Below, one piece after another: positions 17,792-27,005 of a DNA stretch of 64,000 bases; position 1 is the first letter of the stretch, and every line of letters begins with the position of its first letter. Source of the DNA: RPQJ01 sp963823535. GTDB lineage: Bacteria; Pseudomonadota; Gammaproteobacteria; Steroidobacterales; Steroidobacteraceae. The position numbers were made by a program, and so were the translations under genes. The stretch is taken from the NCBI GenBank assembly GCA_963823535.1, contig CAWGLZ010000001.1:558001-622000 (forward strand), in the 5' to 3' direction. The notes beneath the pieces are model-generated. The model made no database searches and was not told where the DNA came from. It was given only the letters and a program-made list of their open reading frames with translations.

Positions 17792-18429
17792 GATCGCGGC
17801 TCCACCCATTTCACGATTCTGCGAAAGTCGCGGGCGATCATGCCCGCCTCGTGTGGTGCAGAGAGGAAGGCGGCGATGTCACCGTGCGGGCCCACGACGA
17901 ACAGGCCGGAACCGTGATCCAGCGTGTAGCCTCCCTCGGGCAGGTCGACCTTCGCGTATGGGACGCCGAACGCGGTCGCCGCCGTGGCAATGGCGTCGGG
18001 CGTGCCGGTCGCCGCGAGGAAGGCTGGGTCGAAGAAGCGCACGTAGGTCGCGAGCAGTTCCGGCGTGTCGCGCTCGGGATCGACGCTGACCAGCAGAACG
18101 CGCGGCCGCTCTGGTGCGGGCAGATCGTCGAGCTGCCGCACTGCCTGGGCCAGGGTGGCCAGCGTCGTCGGGCAGACGTCCGGGCAGCGGGTGAATCCGA
18201 AGAACACGAGTGTCCAGTGGCCGGCGAAGAAGTCAGCCGGAATCGTCCGCCCATCCTGGGTGACCAGGTCGAGCGACGGCAGCGCGCGGGGAGACGGCAG
18301 GATCGTGGCACGCTCTGTCTCGGGCGGGGTGGCGCGTTCGGGCGCGAGCATCCGGGCGAGGATCAACCCCGCCGCAAAGGCTACAATGACGAGGATGCCA
18401 ATCCTCAATGGACGTGCGCTCTTGGCCAT
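17788..18429 (-). CDS. SCO1/SenC copper chaperone, membrane-anchored
   Basis: 213 residues. SCO proteins deliver copper to the CuA site of cytochrome oxidase or act as thiol reductants in the periplasm. An N-terminal anchor covers about residues 9-28 (IGILVIVAFAAGLILA). The copper ligands are the CxxxC of TRCPDVCPT and the His in LDHGSGLF. The thioredoxin-like fold is complete. No cytochrome oxidase gene is in the window. It heads the operon with psd, epmA and msrC and is divergent from prmB, with only 47 bases between. Confidence 0.92.
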   Translation of the reverse strand: MAKSARPLRIGILVIVAFAAGLILARMLAPERATPPETERATILPSPRALPSLDLVTQDGRTIPADFFAGHWTLVFFGFTRCPDVCPTTLATLAQAVRQLDDLPAPERPRVLLVSVDPERDTPELLATYVRFFDPAFLAATGTPDAIATAATAFGVPYAKVDLPEGGYTLDHGSGLFVVGPHGDIAAFLSAPHEAGMIARDFRRIVKWVEPRS

Positions 18430-18476
18430 GCTCTGGGAAACCGGACGGGCCGAATGAACCCGGATTATCCCATACG

Positions 18477-19397
18477 ATGACCGACGTGATGCCCTCCGCC
18501 CGTGCCACAGCGCCGGAGTTGCCCGGCATCCCGACCGTCGCCGACCTCATTCGCCATGGTTCGGCGCTCTTCGAGCGTGCCGGCCTCGCCTACGGCCACG
18601 GCATGGGCAACGCGACCGACGAAGCTGCCGCGCTGGTGTTTCACGCGCTCGCGCTCGACCACGGACAGGCCGGGAGTGCGTACGCGCTGCGGCCGGGACG
18701 CGCGGACGTCGAGCGCGTGCTCGCGCTGTTCGCGCAACGGGTCGACCGGCGAGTGCCGGCCGCCTATCTCATGAAGCGCATGTGGTTCGCGGGCCTGGAG
18801 TTCGAGGTCGACGAGCGGGTCATCGTGCCGCGCTCGCCGTTTGCCGAACTGATCCACGCCGGATTCGAGCCCTGGATCGACCCGGACAGCGTGCGACGGA
18901 TCCTCGACGTCGGCACCGGCTCCGGCTGCATCGCGATCGCCTGCGCGCTGGCGTTTCCGGAGGCGAGCGTGGATGCCGTGGACGTCTCGCGAGGGGCACT
19001 CGAGGTGGCGAGCCACAACGTCGCCAGGCACGGCGTCGGCGGCCGCGTCCGGCTGTTGCAGGGCGACGTCTACCAGCCGGTCGGTGACGCACGCTACGAG
19101 CTGATCGTCGCGAATCCACCGTACGTCAGCGACGGTGAGATGCAGGCCCTGCCGCCCGAGTACCGTCACGAGCCGGACGTCGCGCTGCGGGCGGGCGCCG
19201 ACGGCCTCGACGTGGTGAGAAGCCTCCTCTCCGGCGCGGCTCGGCATCTGGCTCCGGGCGGGGCGCTCTTTGTCGAGGTCGGCGACAGCGACGAGCGGGT
19301 CCAGCGGGCCTTTCCGGAGCTGCCATTCGTCTGGCTCGAATTCGAGCAGGGCGGGGGCGGCGTATTTCTGCTTCGGGAGACCGATCTGGGTTCTTGA
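18477..19397 (+). CDS. prmB: Ribosomal protein uL3 glutamine methyltransferase
   Basis: 306 residues. PrmB methylates a glutamine of ribosomal protein uL3 using S-adenosylmethionine. The SAM-binding motif is LDVGTGSGCIAIA and the catalytic motif is VANPPYVS. The stretch LPPEYRHEPDVALRAG after it separates PrmB from the release-factor enzyme PrmC. ATG 18477 was chosen over longer open sequence that overlaps the divergent SCO1 gene; ATG 18489 is also possible. As in E. coli it precedes aroC. Confidence 0.92.
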   Translation: MTDVMPSARATAPELPGIPTVADLIRHGSALFERAGLAYGHGMGNATDEAAALVFHALALDHGQAGSAYALRPGRADVERVLALFAQRVDRRVPAAYLMKRMWFAGLEFEVDERVIVPRSPFAELIHAGFEPWIDPDSVRRILDVGTGSGCIAIACALAFPEASVDAVDVSRGALEVASHNVARHGVGGRVRLLQGDVYQPVGDARYELIVANPPYVSDGEMQALPPEYRHEPDVALRAGADGLDVVRSLLSGAARHLAPGGALFVEVGDSDERVQRAFPELPFVWLEFEQGGGGVFLLRETDLGS

Positions 19398-19444
19398 GCG
19401 TATTGTGTCCGGTCAATTCGGGCACGGGTGCAGCAGGAGTCGGG

Positions 19445-20542
19445 ATGGCGGGCAATACGTTCGGTCAGTTGTTCACGGTGACGAGCTTCGGCGAGAGTCA
19501 TGGTCCGGCGCTCGGTTGCGTGGTGGATGGCTGTCCGCCGGGCCTCGAGCTGAGCGAGGATGATCTGCAGCGGGACGTGGAGCGGCGCCGCTCCGGCACT
19601 TCGCGCTTTACCAGCCAGCGGCGCGAGCCCGATACCGTGCGCATCCTGTCGGGCGTGTTCGAGGGGCGCACGACGGGCACCCCGATCGGTCTCCTCGTCA
19701 TGAACGAGGACCAGCGTTCCTACGACTACACCCGGATCAAGGACCGTTTTCGCCCCGGCCACGCCGATTACACCTATCAACAGAAGTTCGGCCTGCGTGA
19801 TTACCGCGGCGGCGGTCGATCTTCCGCGCGGGAGACCGTGATGCGCGTGGCGGCCGGCGCGATTGCCCGCAAGTACCTCGGCGAGCGGCTTGGCATCCGC
19901 ATCCACGGGTACCTCGTGCAGATGGGTCCGGTGCGGGTCGAGGTCGTGGACCCGGCCGAGATCGATCGCAACCCGTTCTTCTGCCCGGACCCGGCCCGGG
20001 TCCCGGAACTCGAGGCGCTGATCAACCAGTTGCGGCGCGACGGCGACTCGATCGGGGCGCGCGTGTCGGTCGTGGCAACAGGCGTGCCGCCGGGCCTCGG
20101 GGAACCGGTATTCGACCGGCTCGATGCCGACCTGGCCCACGCCATGATGTGCATCAATGCGGTAAAGGGCGTCGAAGTCGGGGACGGGTTCCGCGTGGTG
20201 GAGCAGCGCGGTTCGGAGCACCGGGACGAGCTTTCGCCGGGCGGGTTCCTGTCGAACCGCTCGGGTGGGACGCTGGGCGGCATTTCGTCCGGCCAGGACG
20301 TGCACGTCAGCATGGCGCTCAAGCCGACGTCGAGCATCGTGATCCCGGGGCGCACCGTCGACGTGCATGGCCAGGAAGTCGAGGTGAGCACGACCGGCCG
20401 GCACGATCCCTGTGTGGGTATCCGGGCCGTGCCGATCGCGGAAGCCATGATGGCGCTGGTGCTGATGGACCATTACCTGCGCCACCGGGCCCAGAATGCG
20501 GACGTCCGCTCGGAAACCCCAGTCATTCCGGGATCCGCGTGA
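19445..20542 (+). CDS. aroC: Chorismate synthase
   Basis: 365 residues. It converts 5-enolpyruvylshikimate-3-phosphate to chorismate, the last shared step of aromatic amino acid synthesis, using reduced flavin. The family signatures are GESHGPALGCVVDGCPPG near the N-terminus, YRGGGRSSARETVMRVAAG in the middle and the late MALKPTSSI and RHDPCVGIRAVPIAEAM. The start ATG 19445 follows a GGAGTCGGG site and gives the standard MAGNTFGQLF beginning. It follows prmB after 47 bases. Confidence 0.97.
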   Translation: MAGNTFGQLFTVTSFGESHGPALGCVVDGCPPGLELSEDDLQRDVERRRSGTSRFTSQRREPDTVRILSGVFEGRTTGTPIGLLVMNEDQRSYDYTRIKDRFRPGHADYTYQQKFGLRDYRGGGRSSARETVMRVAAGAIARKYLGERLGIRIHGYLVQMGPVRVEVVDPAEIDRNPFFCPDPARVPELEALINQLRRDGDSIGARVSVVATGVPPGLGEPVFDRLDADLAHAMMCINAVKGVEVGDGFRVVEQRGSEHRDELSPGGFLSNRSGGTLGGISSGQDVHVSMALKPTSSIVIPGRTVDVHGQEVEVSTTGRHDPCVGIRAVPIAEAMMALVLMDHYLRHRAQNADVRSETPVIPGSA

Positions 20543-20641
20543 AGGCCCTTCCCCAGGCCCGGAACTGTGGACCACGTCCCCGTCGGCCGGGTGCGAAAGC
20601 GCTACAAAGCGAAGGGCAGCGTTGCGCCAGGATGGGCGCGG

Positions 20642-20671
20642 TTGTAGCCGTGGGCTATAGTTATGTTTAAT
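20642..20671 (+). promoter_or_regulatory. fimV: Weak candidate promoter of fimV
   Basis: TTGTAG (20642-20647) and TTTAAT (20666-20671), 18 bases apart, lie in an AT-rich patch of the 206-base gap after aroC. TATAGT at 20656 is an alternative -10. Neither pair is strong. Confidence 0.3.
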
Positions 20672-20748
20672 TCACAGAAGCCACGTGAACGTGCCGCGAC
20701 AGAACTGTCGCCCGGTGCGGCGTGCGAATTCGTTTGCCGGGAGTCGCG

Positions 20749-23328
20749 ATGAAGTCAGCCGTACGCCGTGTCCTCTTGATGAGCGCGCTCATGTCGCCGT
20801 CGGCGCTGTATGCGCTGGGCCTCGGCGAGATCAAGCTCAATTCCGCTCTCAACCAGCCGTTCGACGCCGAGATCGAACTGGTCTCCGCGGCCGAGGAGGA
20901 CCTCTCGGCGCTCCGGGCCACGCTCGCGTCGAGCGATACTTTCGTGCGCTACGGGCTCGAGAAGCCGGCCTACCTGTCGGACTTCACCTTCCGGGTGGTC
21001 CGCTCGGGGGGGCGGGACGTCCTGCGAATCACCTCCCCCCGGCCGGTCACGGAGCCGTTCGTGACCATGCTGGTCGAGGCCAACTGGCCACGGGGCCGGT
21101 TGCTGCGCGAATACACGGTTCTCCTCGATCCTCCGGTCTTCTCCCCGACGCCCAGCGTTGCCGAGGCCCCGGTGGCGACGCCCAGGGCAACCGCGCCGCC
21201 GCCACCTGCCAGCCGCCCGTCACCGGTCAGCGCGCCCGCGCCGAGCGCTCCCCGTGCCAGCCGCCCGGTTGCCGTGGCAGCGTCCATCGAGCCCGGTTCG
21301 ACCTATCGGGTCCAGCGGAACGACACGTTGTGGCGGATTGCCAGCGCGGCGAATCCGGGCACGCGCTCGGACGTCAACCGGGCGATGGTCGCGATCTACC
21401 AGGCGAACCCGGCTGCATTCGGCGGCAACATCAATGTCCTGCGGGCGGGGAGTGAACTCACGATCCCGGCGACCAGCGACTTGACGGCCATTTCGGCGTC
21501 GGCAGCCGCCGACGAGGTGGCCCGGCAGTACCGGATGTGGCGCGATGGATCGACCGCGACCGCGGCCGCGGCGGCGACGCCAGACGGTGGGCGGCTGCGC
21601 CTGGTGACCCCGGAGCAGGGTGCCGCCGTGCCGTCCACGTCGACGTCGGTCCCGGCCTCACCCGCCCCGGACGGCGCGACGGGAGAGTTGCAGTCGCGCG
21701 TCCAGCAATTGGAGGCGGAGCTTGCCGAAGCGCGCCGGCTGCTCGAGGTCCGTAACGCCGAACTTGCGACCCTGCAGGGTGCGGCACCGACAGACGAGGT
21801 CGCGGTAGAGGCGGGCACCGACGCGGCGGGCCCGGAGCCCGGGGAGGCGCCAGCGGAGACCGCAGCCGAGGGGCCGGTCGCAGCGCAGCCGACGCCGGCT
21901 GTCCCCGAGGCGGAGCCGGAGCCCGCTCCGGTACCCGCGGCCGCCCCGGAGGCGACGCCCTCGCTGTTCGACCGGCTGCGCGAGTACTGGTGGGCGCTGC
22001 TCGCCCTGCTGGTGGCGGCGCTCGGCATAGCAGCCTACCTGCGCAGCCGCCGGGAGGCGGGATCGGCGGAGGAAAGCCTCGAGGAGGCACTGAGTCGACG
22101 GGCGGGGGAAGACCTCCGGTCGCGAGCTGCGGTGGCCGCGCGTTCGCTCGAGTCGAATATCGTCGTCGAGGAGCGTCACGCGACCGAGCCCGCGGCGGCT
22201 CCGACGGTGATGCGTGCGCCGGAGCCTTCGCGCAAGCCCGTCTCCATCGAGGACACGTTGTCGGGCGAAGCGCCGATGAACCTCGAGGCGGGCGACCCGC
22301 TGGCCGAGGCCGACTTCCACATGGCCTATGGCTTGTACGACCAGGCGGCTGAACTGGTGCAGATGGCTGCCAGGCGTGAGCCTGGACGGCGCGATCTCAA
22401 GCTCAAGCTGCTCGAGATCTTTTTCGTCTGGGGCAACCGTGACCGGTTCCTCGAGGTTGCGCGCGACATGAACGCCTCGCGCACCGAGGCGCAGCCGGGC
22501 GAATGGGACAAGGTCCTCATCATGGGCAAGCAGCTCGCGCCCGAGGATCCGTTGTTTGCCGGCGCCGCGCAGGCCGCCGTGGACAGCCTCGACATGGAGT
22601 TGCAGGGCGGCGATGCGTCGGTCGACCTCGACATCGATGCCGGCGAGTCGCAGGGCCCGGACTTCGACCTGTCGGACGAAGAGCACCTGCAGACTCAGGC
22701 CCTCGGCGGCGAAGGCGGTCTCGATTTCGTGCTCGATGAGCCCGTGCGTGGCGAGGACGAAGACATCTCGCCGCAGGCGCCGACGATCGAGGCCCCCCGG
22801 GTCGTCTCCGGGAGCGTCGAGGATCCGACCGCCGAGCTGCCGATCGAGGACCTCGCGCTCGACATCGGCGACATCGAGGGACTCGACGAACTCGGCGGGG
22901 CGGACGAGATGCCCGGATCACGGGCGGGCCGGTCGACCGAGGATACTGTCGAGACACCGATCTCGGAACTGGAGGATGCCGGGCTGGGCGAGGACCTGCT
23001 CAGTGCAACCAGCATCCTCAAGGGCGACGAGATGACGCTGGATGGTGAAACGGAGGAGGACATCGTCGACCTGACCGAGGCCACGGGCGAACTCCCCGCG
23101 ATGGACGTCTCCCGAGCCGATGCGACCGGCATCCTGAGCCAGGTCGATTTCTCGATCGACGGTGAAGCGGCGACCATGAGCGAGGTGGGAACCAAGCTCG
23201 ATCTCGCGCGTGCCTACGTCGACATGGGCGATCCGGAGGGGGCGCGCAGCATCCTCGAGGAAGTCCTGAAGGAAGGTAACGCGACGCAGAAGCAGGAGGC
23301 CGAGCGGCTGATGGCCGGCCTGCCCTGA
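20749..23328 (+). CDS. fimV: FimV-family polar hub protein with LysM domain
   Basis: 859 residues. FimV anchors at the cell pole and in Pseudomonas is needed for type IV pilus and type II secretion placement. Layout: signal peptide 1-22 ending ALYA, conserved FimV N-terminal domain (LGLGEIKLNSALNQPF), a proline/alanine-rich linker, LysM about 184-240 (YRVQRNDTLWRIAS), a coiled coil about 313-343, one membrane helix about 413-431, a TPR-like segment (ADFHMAYGLYDQAAELV) about 520-600, a long acidic region and the conserved C-terminal helix pair (KLDLARAYVDMGDPEGARS). The ATG has a GGGAG site. It directly precedes truA, as in Pseudomonas. Confidence 0.93.
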   Translation: MKSAVRRVLLMSALMSPSALYALGLGEIKLNSALNQPFDAEIELVSAAEEDLSALRATLASSDTFVRYGLEKPAYLSDFTFRVVRSGGRDVLRITSPRPVTEPFVTMLVEANWPRGRLLREYTVLLDPPVFSPTPSVAEAPVATPRATAPPPPASRPSPVSAPAPSAPRASRPVAVAASIEPGSTYRVQRNDTLWRIASAANPGTRSDVNRAMVAIYQANPAAFGGNINVLRAGSELTIPATSDLTAISASAAADEVARQYRMWRDGSTATAAAAATPDGGRLRLVTPEQGAAVPSTSTSVPASPAPDGATGELQSRVQQLEAELAEARRLLEVRNAELATLQGAAPTDEVAVEAGTDAAGPEPGEAPAETAAEGPVAAQPTPAVPEAEPEPAPVPAAAPEATPSLFDRLREYWWALLALLVAALGIAAYLRSRREAGSAEESLEEALSRRAGEDLRSRAAVAARSLESNIVVEERHATEPAAAPTVMRAPEPSRKPVSIEDTLSGEAPMNLEAGDPLAEADFHMAYGLYDQAAELVQMAARREPGRRDLKLKLLEIFFVWGNRDRFLEVARDMNASRTEAQPGEWDKVLIMGKQLAPEDPLFAGAAQAAVDSLDMELQGGDASVDLDIDAGESQGPDFDLSDEEHLQTQALGGEGGLDFVLDEPVRGEDEDISPQAPTIEAPRVVSGSVEDPTAELPIEDLALDIGDIEGLDELGGADEMPGSRAGRSTEDTVETPISELEDAGLGEDLLSATSILKGDEMTLDGETEEDIVDLTEATGELPAMDVSRADATGILSQVDFSIDGEAATMSEVGTKLDLARAYVDMGDPEGARSILEEVLKEGNATQKQEAERLMAGLP

Positions 23329-23335
23329 CGGGCAG

Positions 23336-24145
23336 ATGGCGAGAATTGCGCTCGGCATCGAGTACGACGGGTCGGGCTACTGCGGCTGGCAGCAGCAGGC
23401 ACGCGGGCGCAGCGTCCAGGCCGAACTACAGCGCTCGCTGTCGGCGGTTGCAGATCACGAGGTGACGCTGGCGGCGGCGGGGCGCACGGATGCGGGCGTC
23501 CACGCCCGCATGCAGGTGGCGCACTTCGACACCAGTGCCACCCGACCCCTGCACGCCTGGGCGCTGGGTGGTACGGCCGGTGCCGCGGCGGACCTGGCCG
23601 TCCTGTGGGCACGCGAGGTGCCGGATCATTTCCACGCCCGCCACTCGGCCATCTCCCGGACCTACGTCTATCGCATCCTGAATCGACCCATGCGGCCCGC
23701 GCTCGAGCGGCTGCGCGTCTGCTGGGTACGTCGCCCGCTCGACGCCGATGCCATGCACCAGGCGGCGCAACGCCTGCTCGGCGAGCGGGACTTCTCGTCG
23801 TTCCGGGCCGCCGAATGCCAGTCCGCCACGCCTATGCGCAGGCTCATTTCGGCCGTGGTCGAGCGGAGCGGCGAGACCGTCGAATTGACCGTGCGCGCCA
23901 ATGCCTTCCTGCATCACATGGTGCGCAACATCGCGGGATCCCTGTTGCTCGTCGGAGAGGGCGAGCGGCCGGTCGGTTGGCTGGACGACGTGCTGGTTGC
24001 CCGCGATCGCAGGCGCGCGGGGCCGACCGCGCCCCCGCAGGGCCTCTATTTCGCCGGCGTGGAGTATCCGGCTGGTTTCGACCTGCCGACCTCGACCCGC
24101 GCTTCCGGTAGACTCACGGCCGGGCCCGACGGAGAGTCCCCGTGA
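23336..24145 (+). CDS. truA: tRNA pseudouridine(38-40) synthase
   Basis: 269 residues, normal size. TruA makes pseudouridine at positions 38-40 of the tRNA anticodon arm. The catalytic Asp is in AAAGRTDAGVHA. Other family marks are EYDGSGYCGWQ at the start and FLHHMVRNIAGSLL near the end. It begins seven bases after fimV and its stop overlaps the accD GTG start, so it is translationally coupled to accD. In Pseudomonas trpF separates truA from accD; trpF is absent here. Confidence 0.96.
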   Translation: MARIALGIEYDGSGYCGWQQQARGRSVQAELQRSLSAVADHEVTLAAAGRTDAGVHARMQVAHFDTSATRPLHAWALGGTAGAAADLAVLWAREVPDHFHARHSAISRTYVYRILNRPMRPALERLRVCWVRRPLDADAMHQAAQRLLGERDFSSFRAAECQSATPMRRLISAVVERSGETVELTVRANAFLHHMVRNIAGSLLLVGEGERPVGWLDDVLVARDRRRAGPTAPPQGLYFAGVEYPAGFDLPTSTRASGRLTAGPDGESP

Positions 24146-25020
24146 CCTGGTTCGAGAAGATCATGCCTTCGCGCATCAAGACGGAGCGGCGTAGCCGCTC
24201 GGTGCCCGAAGGCCTGTGGATCAAGTGCCCGGCGTGCGACGCCGTCCTGTATCGGGCCGAACTCGAGCGGAACCTGCAGGTGTGTCCGAAGTGCAGCCAC
24301 CACATGCGCATCGGTGCACGCGACCGCCTCGGCCGCTTCCTGGATGCGGACTCGGGACAGGAACTCGCGACCGAGGTCGAATCCGAGGACCCGCTCAAGT
24401 TCCGCGACACCAAAAAATACCGTGACCGCCTGGTGGTGGCGCAGAAACAGACGGGGGAGCGCGACGCACTGGTCGTCATGGCCGGGCGCCTCGAGGGGCT
24501 CGAGATCGTCGCGTGTGCATTCGAGTTTCGCTTCCTCGGCGGATCAATGGGGTCCGCAGTGGGCGAGCGCTTCGTGCGCGGTGTGGAGTTCTGCGTGGAG
24601 CAGCGACGCCCGCTGGTCTGCTTCTCCTCGAGCGGCGGTGCGCGGATGCAGGAGGGGCTGCTGTCATTGCTCCAGATGAGCAAGACCAGCGCGGCACTCG
24701 CCCGCATGGCCGCGGTGCGGCTGCCGTTCGTCTCGGTGCTCACGGATCCGACGACGGGTGGCGTTTCGGCGAGCCTGGCCATGCTGGGCGACCTCAACAT
24801 CGCCGAGCCGCGGGCGCTGATCGGTTTCGCCGGCCCGCGGGTCATCCAGCAGACAGTGCGCGAGACCCTGCCCGAGGGATTCCAGCGCAGCGAGTTCCTG
24901 CTCGAGCACGGCGCGATCGACATGATCGTGGATCGCCGCGAACTTCGTCCCAGGATCGCCGGCCTGCTCGCGCTCCTGATGCACCAGCCGCGCGCGGAGA
25001 CGACCGCCGAGCCCGCCTGA
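24142..25020 (+). CDS. accD: Acetyl-CoA carboxylase carboxyltransferase subunit beta
   Basis: 292 residues. AccD pairs with AccA to move the carboxyl group from biotin to acetyl-CoA, the first committed step of fatty-acid synthesis. The zinc ribbon CPACDAVLY ... CPKCSHH occupies about residues 27-53, followed by the carboxyltransferase core with FSSSGGARMQEG and DPTTGGVSAS. The start is GTG 24142 with GGAGAG upstream, overlapping the truA stop in GTGA. It is one base from folC. Confidence 0.96.
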   Translation: MTWFEKIMPSRIKTERRSRSVPEGLWIKCPACDAVLYRAELERNLQVCPKCSHHMRIGARDRLGRFLDADSGQELATEVESEDPLKFRDTKKYRDRLVVAQKQTGERDALVVMAGRLEGLEIVACAFEFRFLGGSMGSAVGERFVRGVEFCVEQRRPLVCFSSSGGARMQEGLLSLLQMSKTSAALARMAAVRLPFVSVLTDPTTGGVSASLAMLGDLNIAEPRALIGFAGPRVIQQTVRETLPEGFQRSEFLLEHGAIDMIVDRRELRPRIAGLLALLMHQPRAETTAEPA

Positions 25021-25021
25021 C

Positions 25022-26293
25022 ATGACGCCGGTCCGCTTCGCGCGGCTCGACGACTGGCTCCACTGGCAGCAGTCCCTGCATCCGAGCGCGATCGACCTCG
25101 GCCTCGGGCGCATACGGCGTGTGCTCGATCGCAGCGGATGGCGGCGTGCGCCGCACCCGGTCATCACCGTGGGCGGAACGAACGGCAAGGGCTCCTGCGT
25201 GGCCTTGCTCGAAGCGATGCTGCAGGCCGGTGGCTACCGGGTCGGTGCGTTCACCTCGCCCCACCTGCTCGACTACCGGGAGCGAATCCGGCTCGATGGC
25301 CGGTGGGTCTCGGAAGCCTCGCTGGTGGCGGCATTCGAACGCATAGCGGATGCGCTCGCGGGAGAGTCACTCACCTTCTTCGAGTTCAATACCCTCGCAG
25401 CCCTGCTGGTCTTCGAGACCTGGTCGCCCGACGTGGCGCTGCTCGAAGTGGGCCTCGGCGGGCGGCTCGACGCGGTCAACGTGGTGGACGCCGACGTTGC
25501 CGTGGTGGTCTCCGTGGCGCTCGATCACATGGAGTGGCTCGGGCCGGACGTCGAGTCGATCGGTCGTGAGAAGGCCGGCATCTTCAGGCATGCCCGGCCG
25601 GCGGTCTGCGGCATGCCGGAACCGCCGGCGTCGCTGATCGAGGTGGCGTCGGAGGTCGGGGCGCAGTTGTTCGTCCGGGAGCGGGACTTTCGCGGCGTCG
25701 AGCGCGACGACGGCGGCTGGGACTACTCGGACGCGCAAGGCGTCCTGGCCGGTTTGCCAGCACCCGCCCTGGAGGGGCCGGTGCAGATCGCGAACGCGGC
25801 AACGGCCCTTGCGGCGCTTCGGCAGCTTGCGCAAAGGCTGCCGGTGCAGCGTGGCGAGATCGAGACCGGACTCCGCAGCGTGCGCCTGCCCGGGCGCTTC
25901 CAGCGCATTTCCGGGCCGGGGGGCATCGAGTGGGTGCTCGATGTGGCGCACAACCCGGCGGCGGCGGCGACACTCCTCGCCAACCTCGAACAGTATCCCG
26001 TCAGCGGGCGGACGATCGCTGTCTGCGGAATGCTGGAGGACAAGGACGTAACGGCGGTGCTCGGCCTCCTGCGCCACCGGGTCGACCACTGGTTTGCCGC
26101 GTCCACGGACGGTGCGCGCGGACTGAGCGATGCGGCGCTCGCCGGGCGCGCCCGCCCGATCGGCATCGAGATGACGCCCGGCGGTCCGGTGTCCGAGGCG
26201 ATGCGGCGGGCGACCAGCGTTTCGCGCAGCGGCGACCGCATCCTGGTGTTCGGGTCGTTTCACACGGTCGGTCCGGCGCTGGCCTGCGTATAA
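25022..26293 (+). CDS. folC: Dihydrofolate synthase / folylpolyglutamate synthase
   Basis: 423 residues. FolC adds glutamate to dihydropteroate and to folates. The Mur-ligase-type P-loop is VGGTNGKGSC near residue 53; FTSPHLLDYRERI, the catalytic ALDHMEWLG and DVAHNPAAA in the C-terminal domain are all present. It starts one base after accD and is the third gene of a coupled truA-accD-folC set, the usual order. Its TAA stop lies inside a perfect TATAAT that may serve dedD. Confidence 0.96.
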   Translation: MTPVRFARLDDWLHWQQSLHPSAIDLGLGRIRRVLDRSGWRRAPHPVITVGGTNGKGSCVALLEAMLQAGGYRVGAFTSPHLLDYRERIRLDGRWVSEASLVAAFERIADALAGESLTFFEFNTLAALLVFETWSPDVALLEVGLGGRLDAVNVVDADVAVVVSVALDHMEWLGPDVESIGREKAGIFRHARPAVCGMPEPPASLIEVASEVGAQLFVRERDFRGVERDDGGWDYSDAQGVLAGLPAPALEGPVQIANAATALAALRQLAQRLPVQRGEIETGLRSVRLPGRFQRISGPGGIEWVLDVAHNPAAAATLLANLEQYPVSGRTIAVCGMLEDKDVTAVLGLLRHRVDHWFAASTDGARGLSDAALAGRARPIGIEMTPGGPVSEAMRRATSVSRSGDRILVFGSFHTVGPALACV

Positions 26294-26294
26294 T
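26289..26294 (+). promoter_or_regulatory. Perfect TATAAT overlapping the folC stop
   Basis: TATAAT lies ten bases before the dedD ATG and contains the folC stop codon. No good -35 is found at 16-18 bases, and the distance to the ATG would leave almost no leader, so it may be chance. Confidence 0.25.
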
Positions 26295-26303
26295 TCCGCT
26301 CCC

Positions 26304-26948
26304 ATGGACGAATCGCTCAAGGCCCGCCTGATCGGAGCCGCCGTGCTGGTCGTGGTCGCGGTGCTGCTGATCCCGGAGTTGCTCTCGGGACGCAAGGCGA
26401 CCGAGGCCGTGTCGGGCGAGGCATCGGTTCCCCGCGGCACGCGTACGTTCACGATCGAACTGGAAGGCGCGGGCGGCGGGTCGAGCGGCGCTCCCGCGGC
26501 TGACACGCCGACCGCCGTGTCGCCGGCCGATGAGGGGCAGTCCGGTGAAGCGCCGGCGCCAGTTGCCAGGGCAGAACCGGACCCGGCGACCGCCCCGCGT
26601 GCCCCGGCGCCGGTTCCGGAGGAAGTCGCCGAGCCCGAGCCGGCACGCCCCGCCGTTTCGGCAACGCCGGCGCCGGCTCCGGAGCCGAAGGCCGCGCCGG
26701 CGACGTCTCCCGGGAAGGGTGGCTGGGTCGTGCAGGTCGGCGCCTTCGGGTCTGCGGACAGCGCCCGCAGGCTGGTCCGGGACCTCGAAAAGGACGGCTA
26801 TCGGGCGTACGTCTCGCCGGTGACGCGATCCGGAAAGACCCTGCACCGGGTGCGGGTGGGACCCGAGCCCGATCGCTCCGGCGCGGACCGCCTGGCCGCG
26901 CGACTCAAGGCGCGTGGCCTGCCGGTCGCTGTGACCGCAAACGATTGA
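26304..26948 (+). CDS. dedD: DedD-like SPOR-domain protein
   Basis: 214 residues. SPOR proteins bind denuded peptidoglycan at the division septum. An N-terminal membrane anchor covers about residues 9-27 (LIGAAVLVVVAVLLIPELL), followed by an alanine/proline-rich periplasmic linker and a C-terminal SPOR domain from about residue 140 with GWVVQVGAFGSADSARRL. This architecture and the folC-dedD-cvpA-purF order match E. coli DedD. The linker is compositionally simple and would be poorly conserved. Confidence 0.88.
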   Translation: MDESLKARLIGAAVLVVVAVLLIPELLSGRKATEAVSGEASVPRGTRTFTIELEGAGGGSSGAPAADTPTAVSPADEGQSGEAPAPVARAEPDPATAPRAPAPVPEEVAEPEPARPAVSATPAPAPEPKAAPATSPGKGGWVVQVGAFGSADSARRLVRDLEKDGYRAYVSPVTRSGKTLHRVRVGPEPDRSGADRLAARLKARGLPVAVTAND

Positions 26949-26956
26949 CGATGCTC

Positions 26957-26965
26957 TGGTAAAAT
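26957..26965 (+). promoter_or_regulatory. cvpA: Extended -10 candidate upstream of cvpA
   Basis: TGGTAAAAT fits an extended -10 element (TG, one base, TAAAAT) and sits 41 bases before the cvpA ATG. There is no clear -35, which extended -10 promoters can tolerate. Confidence 0.35.
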
Positions 26966-27005
26966 CCCGGCCCCCGCCGCGAGTGGAACCCGGACCGCAG
27001 CCCGC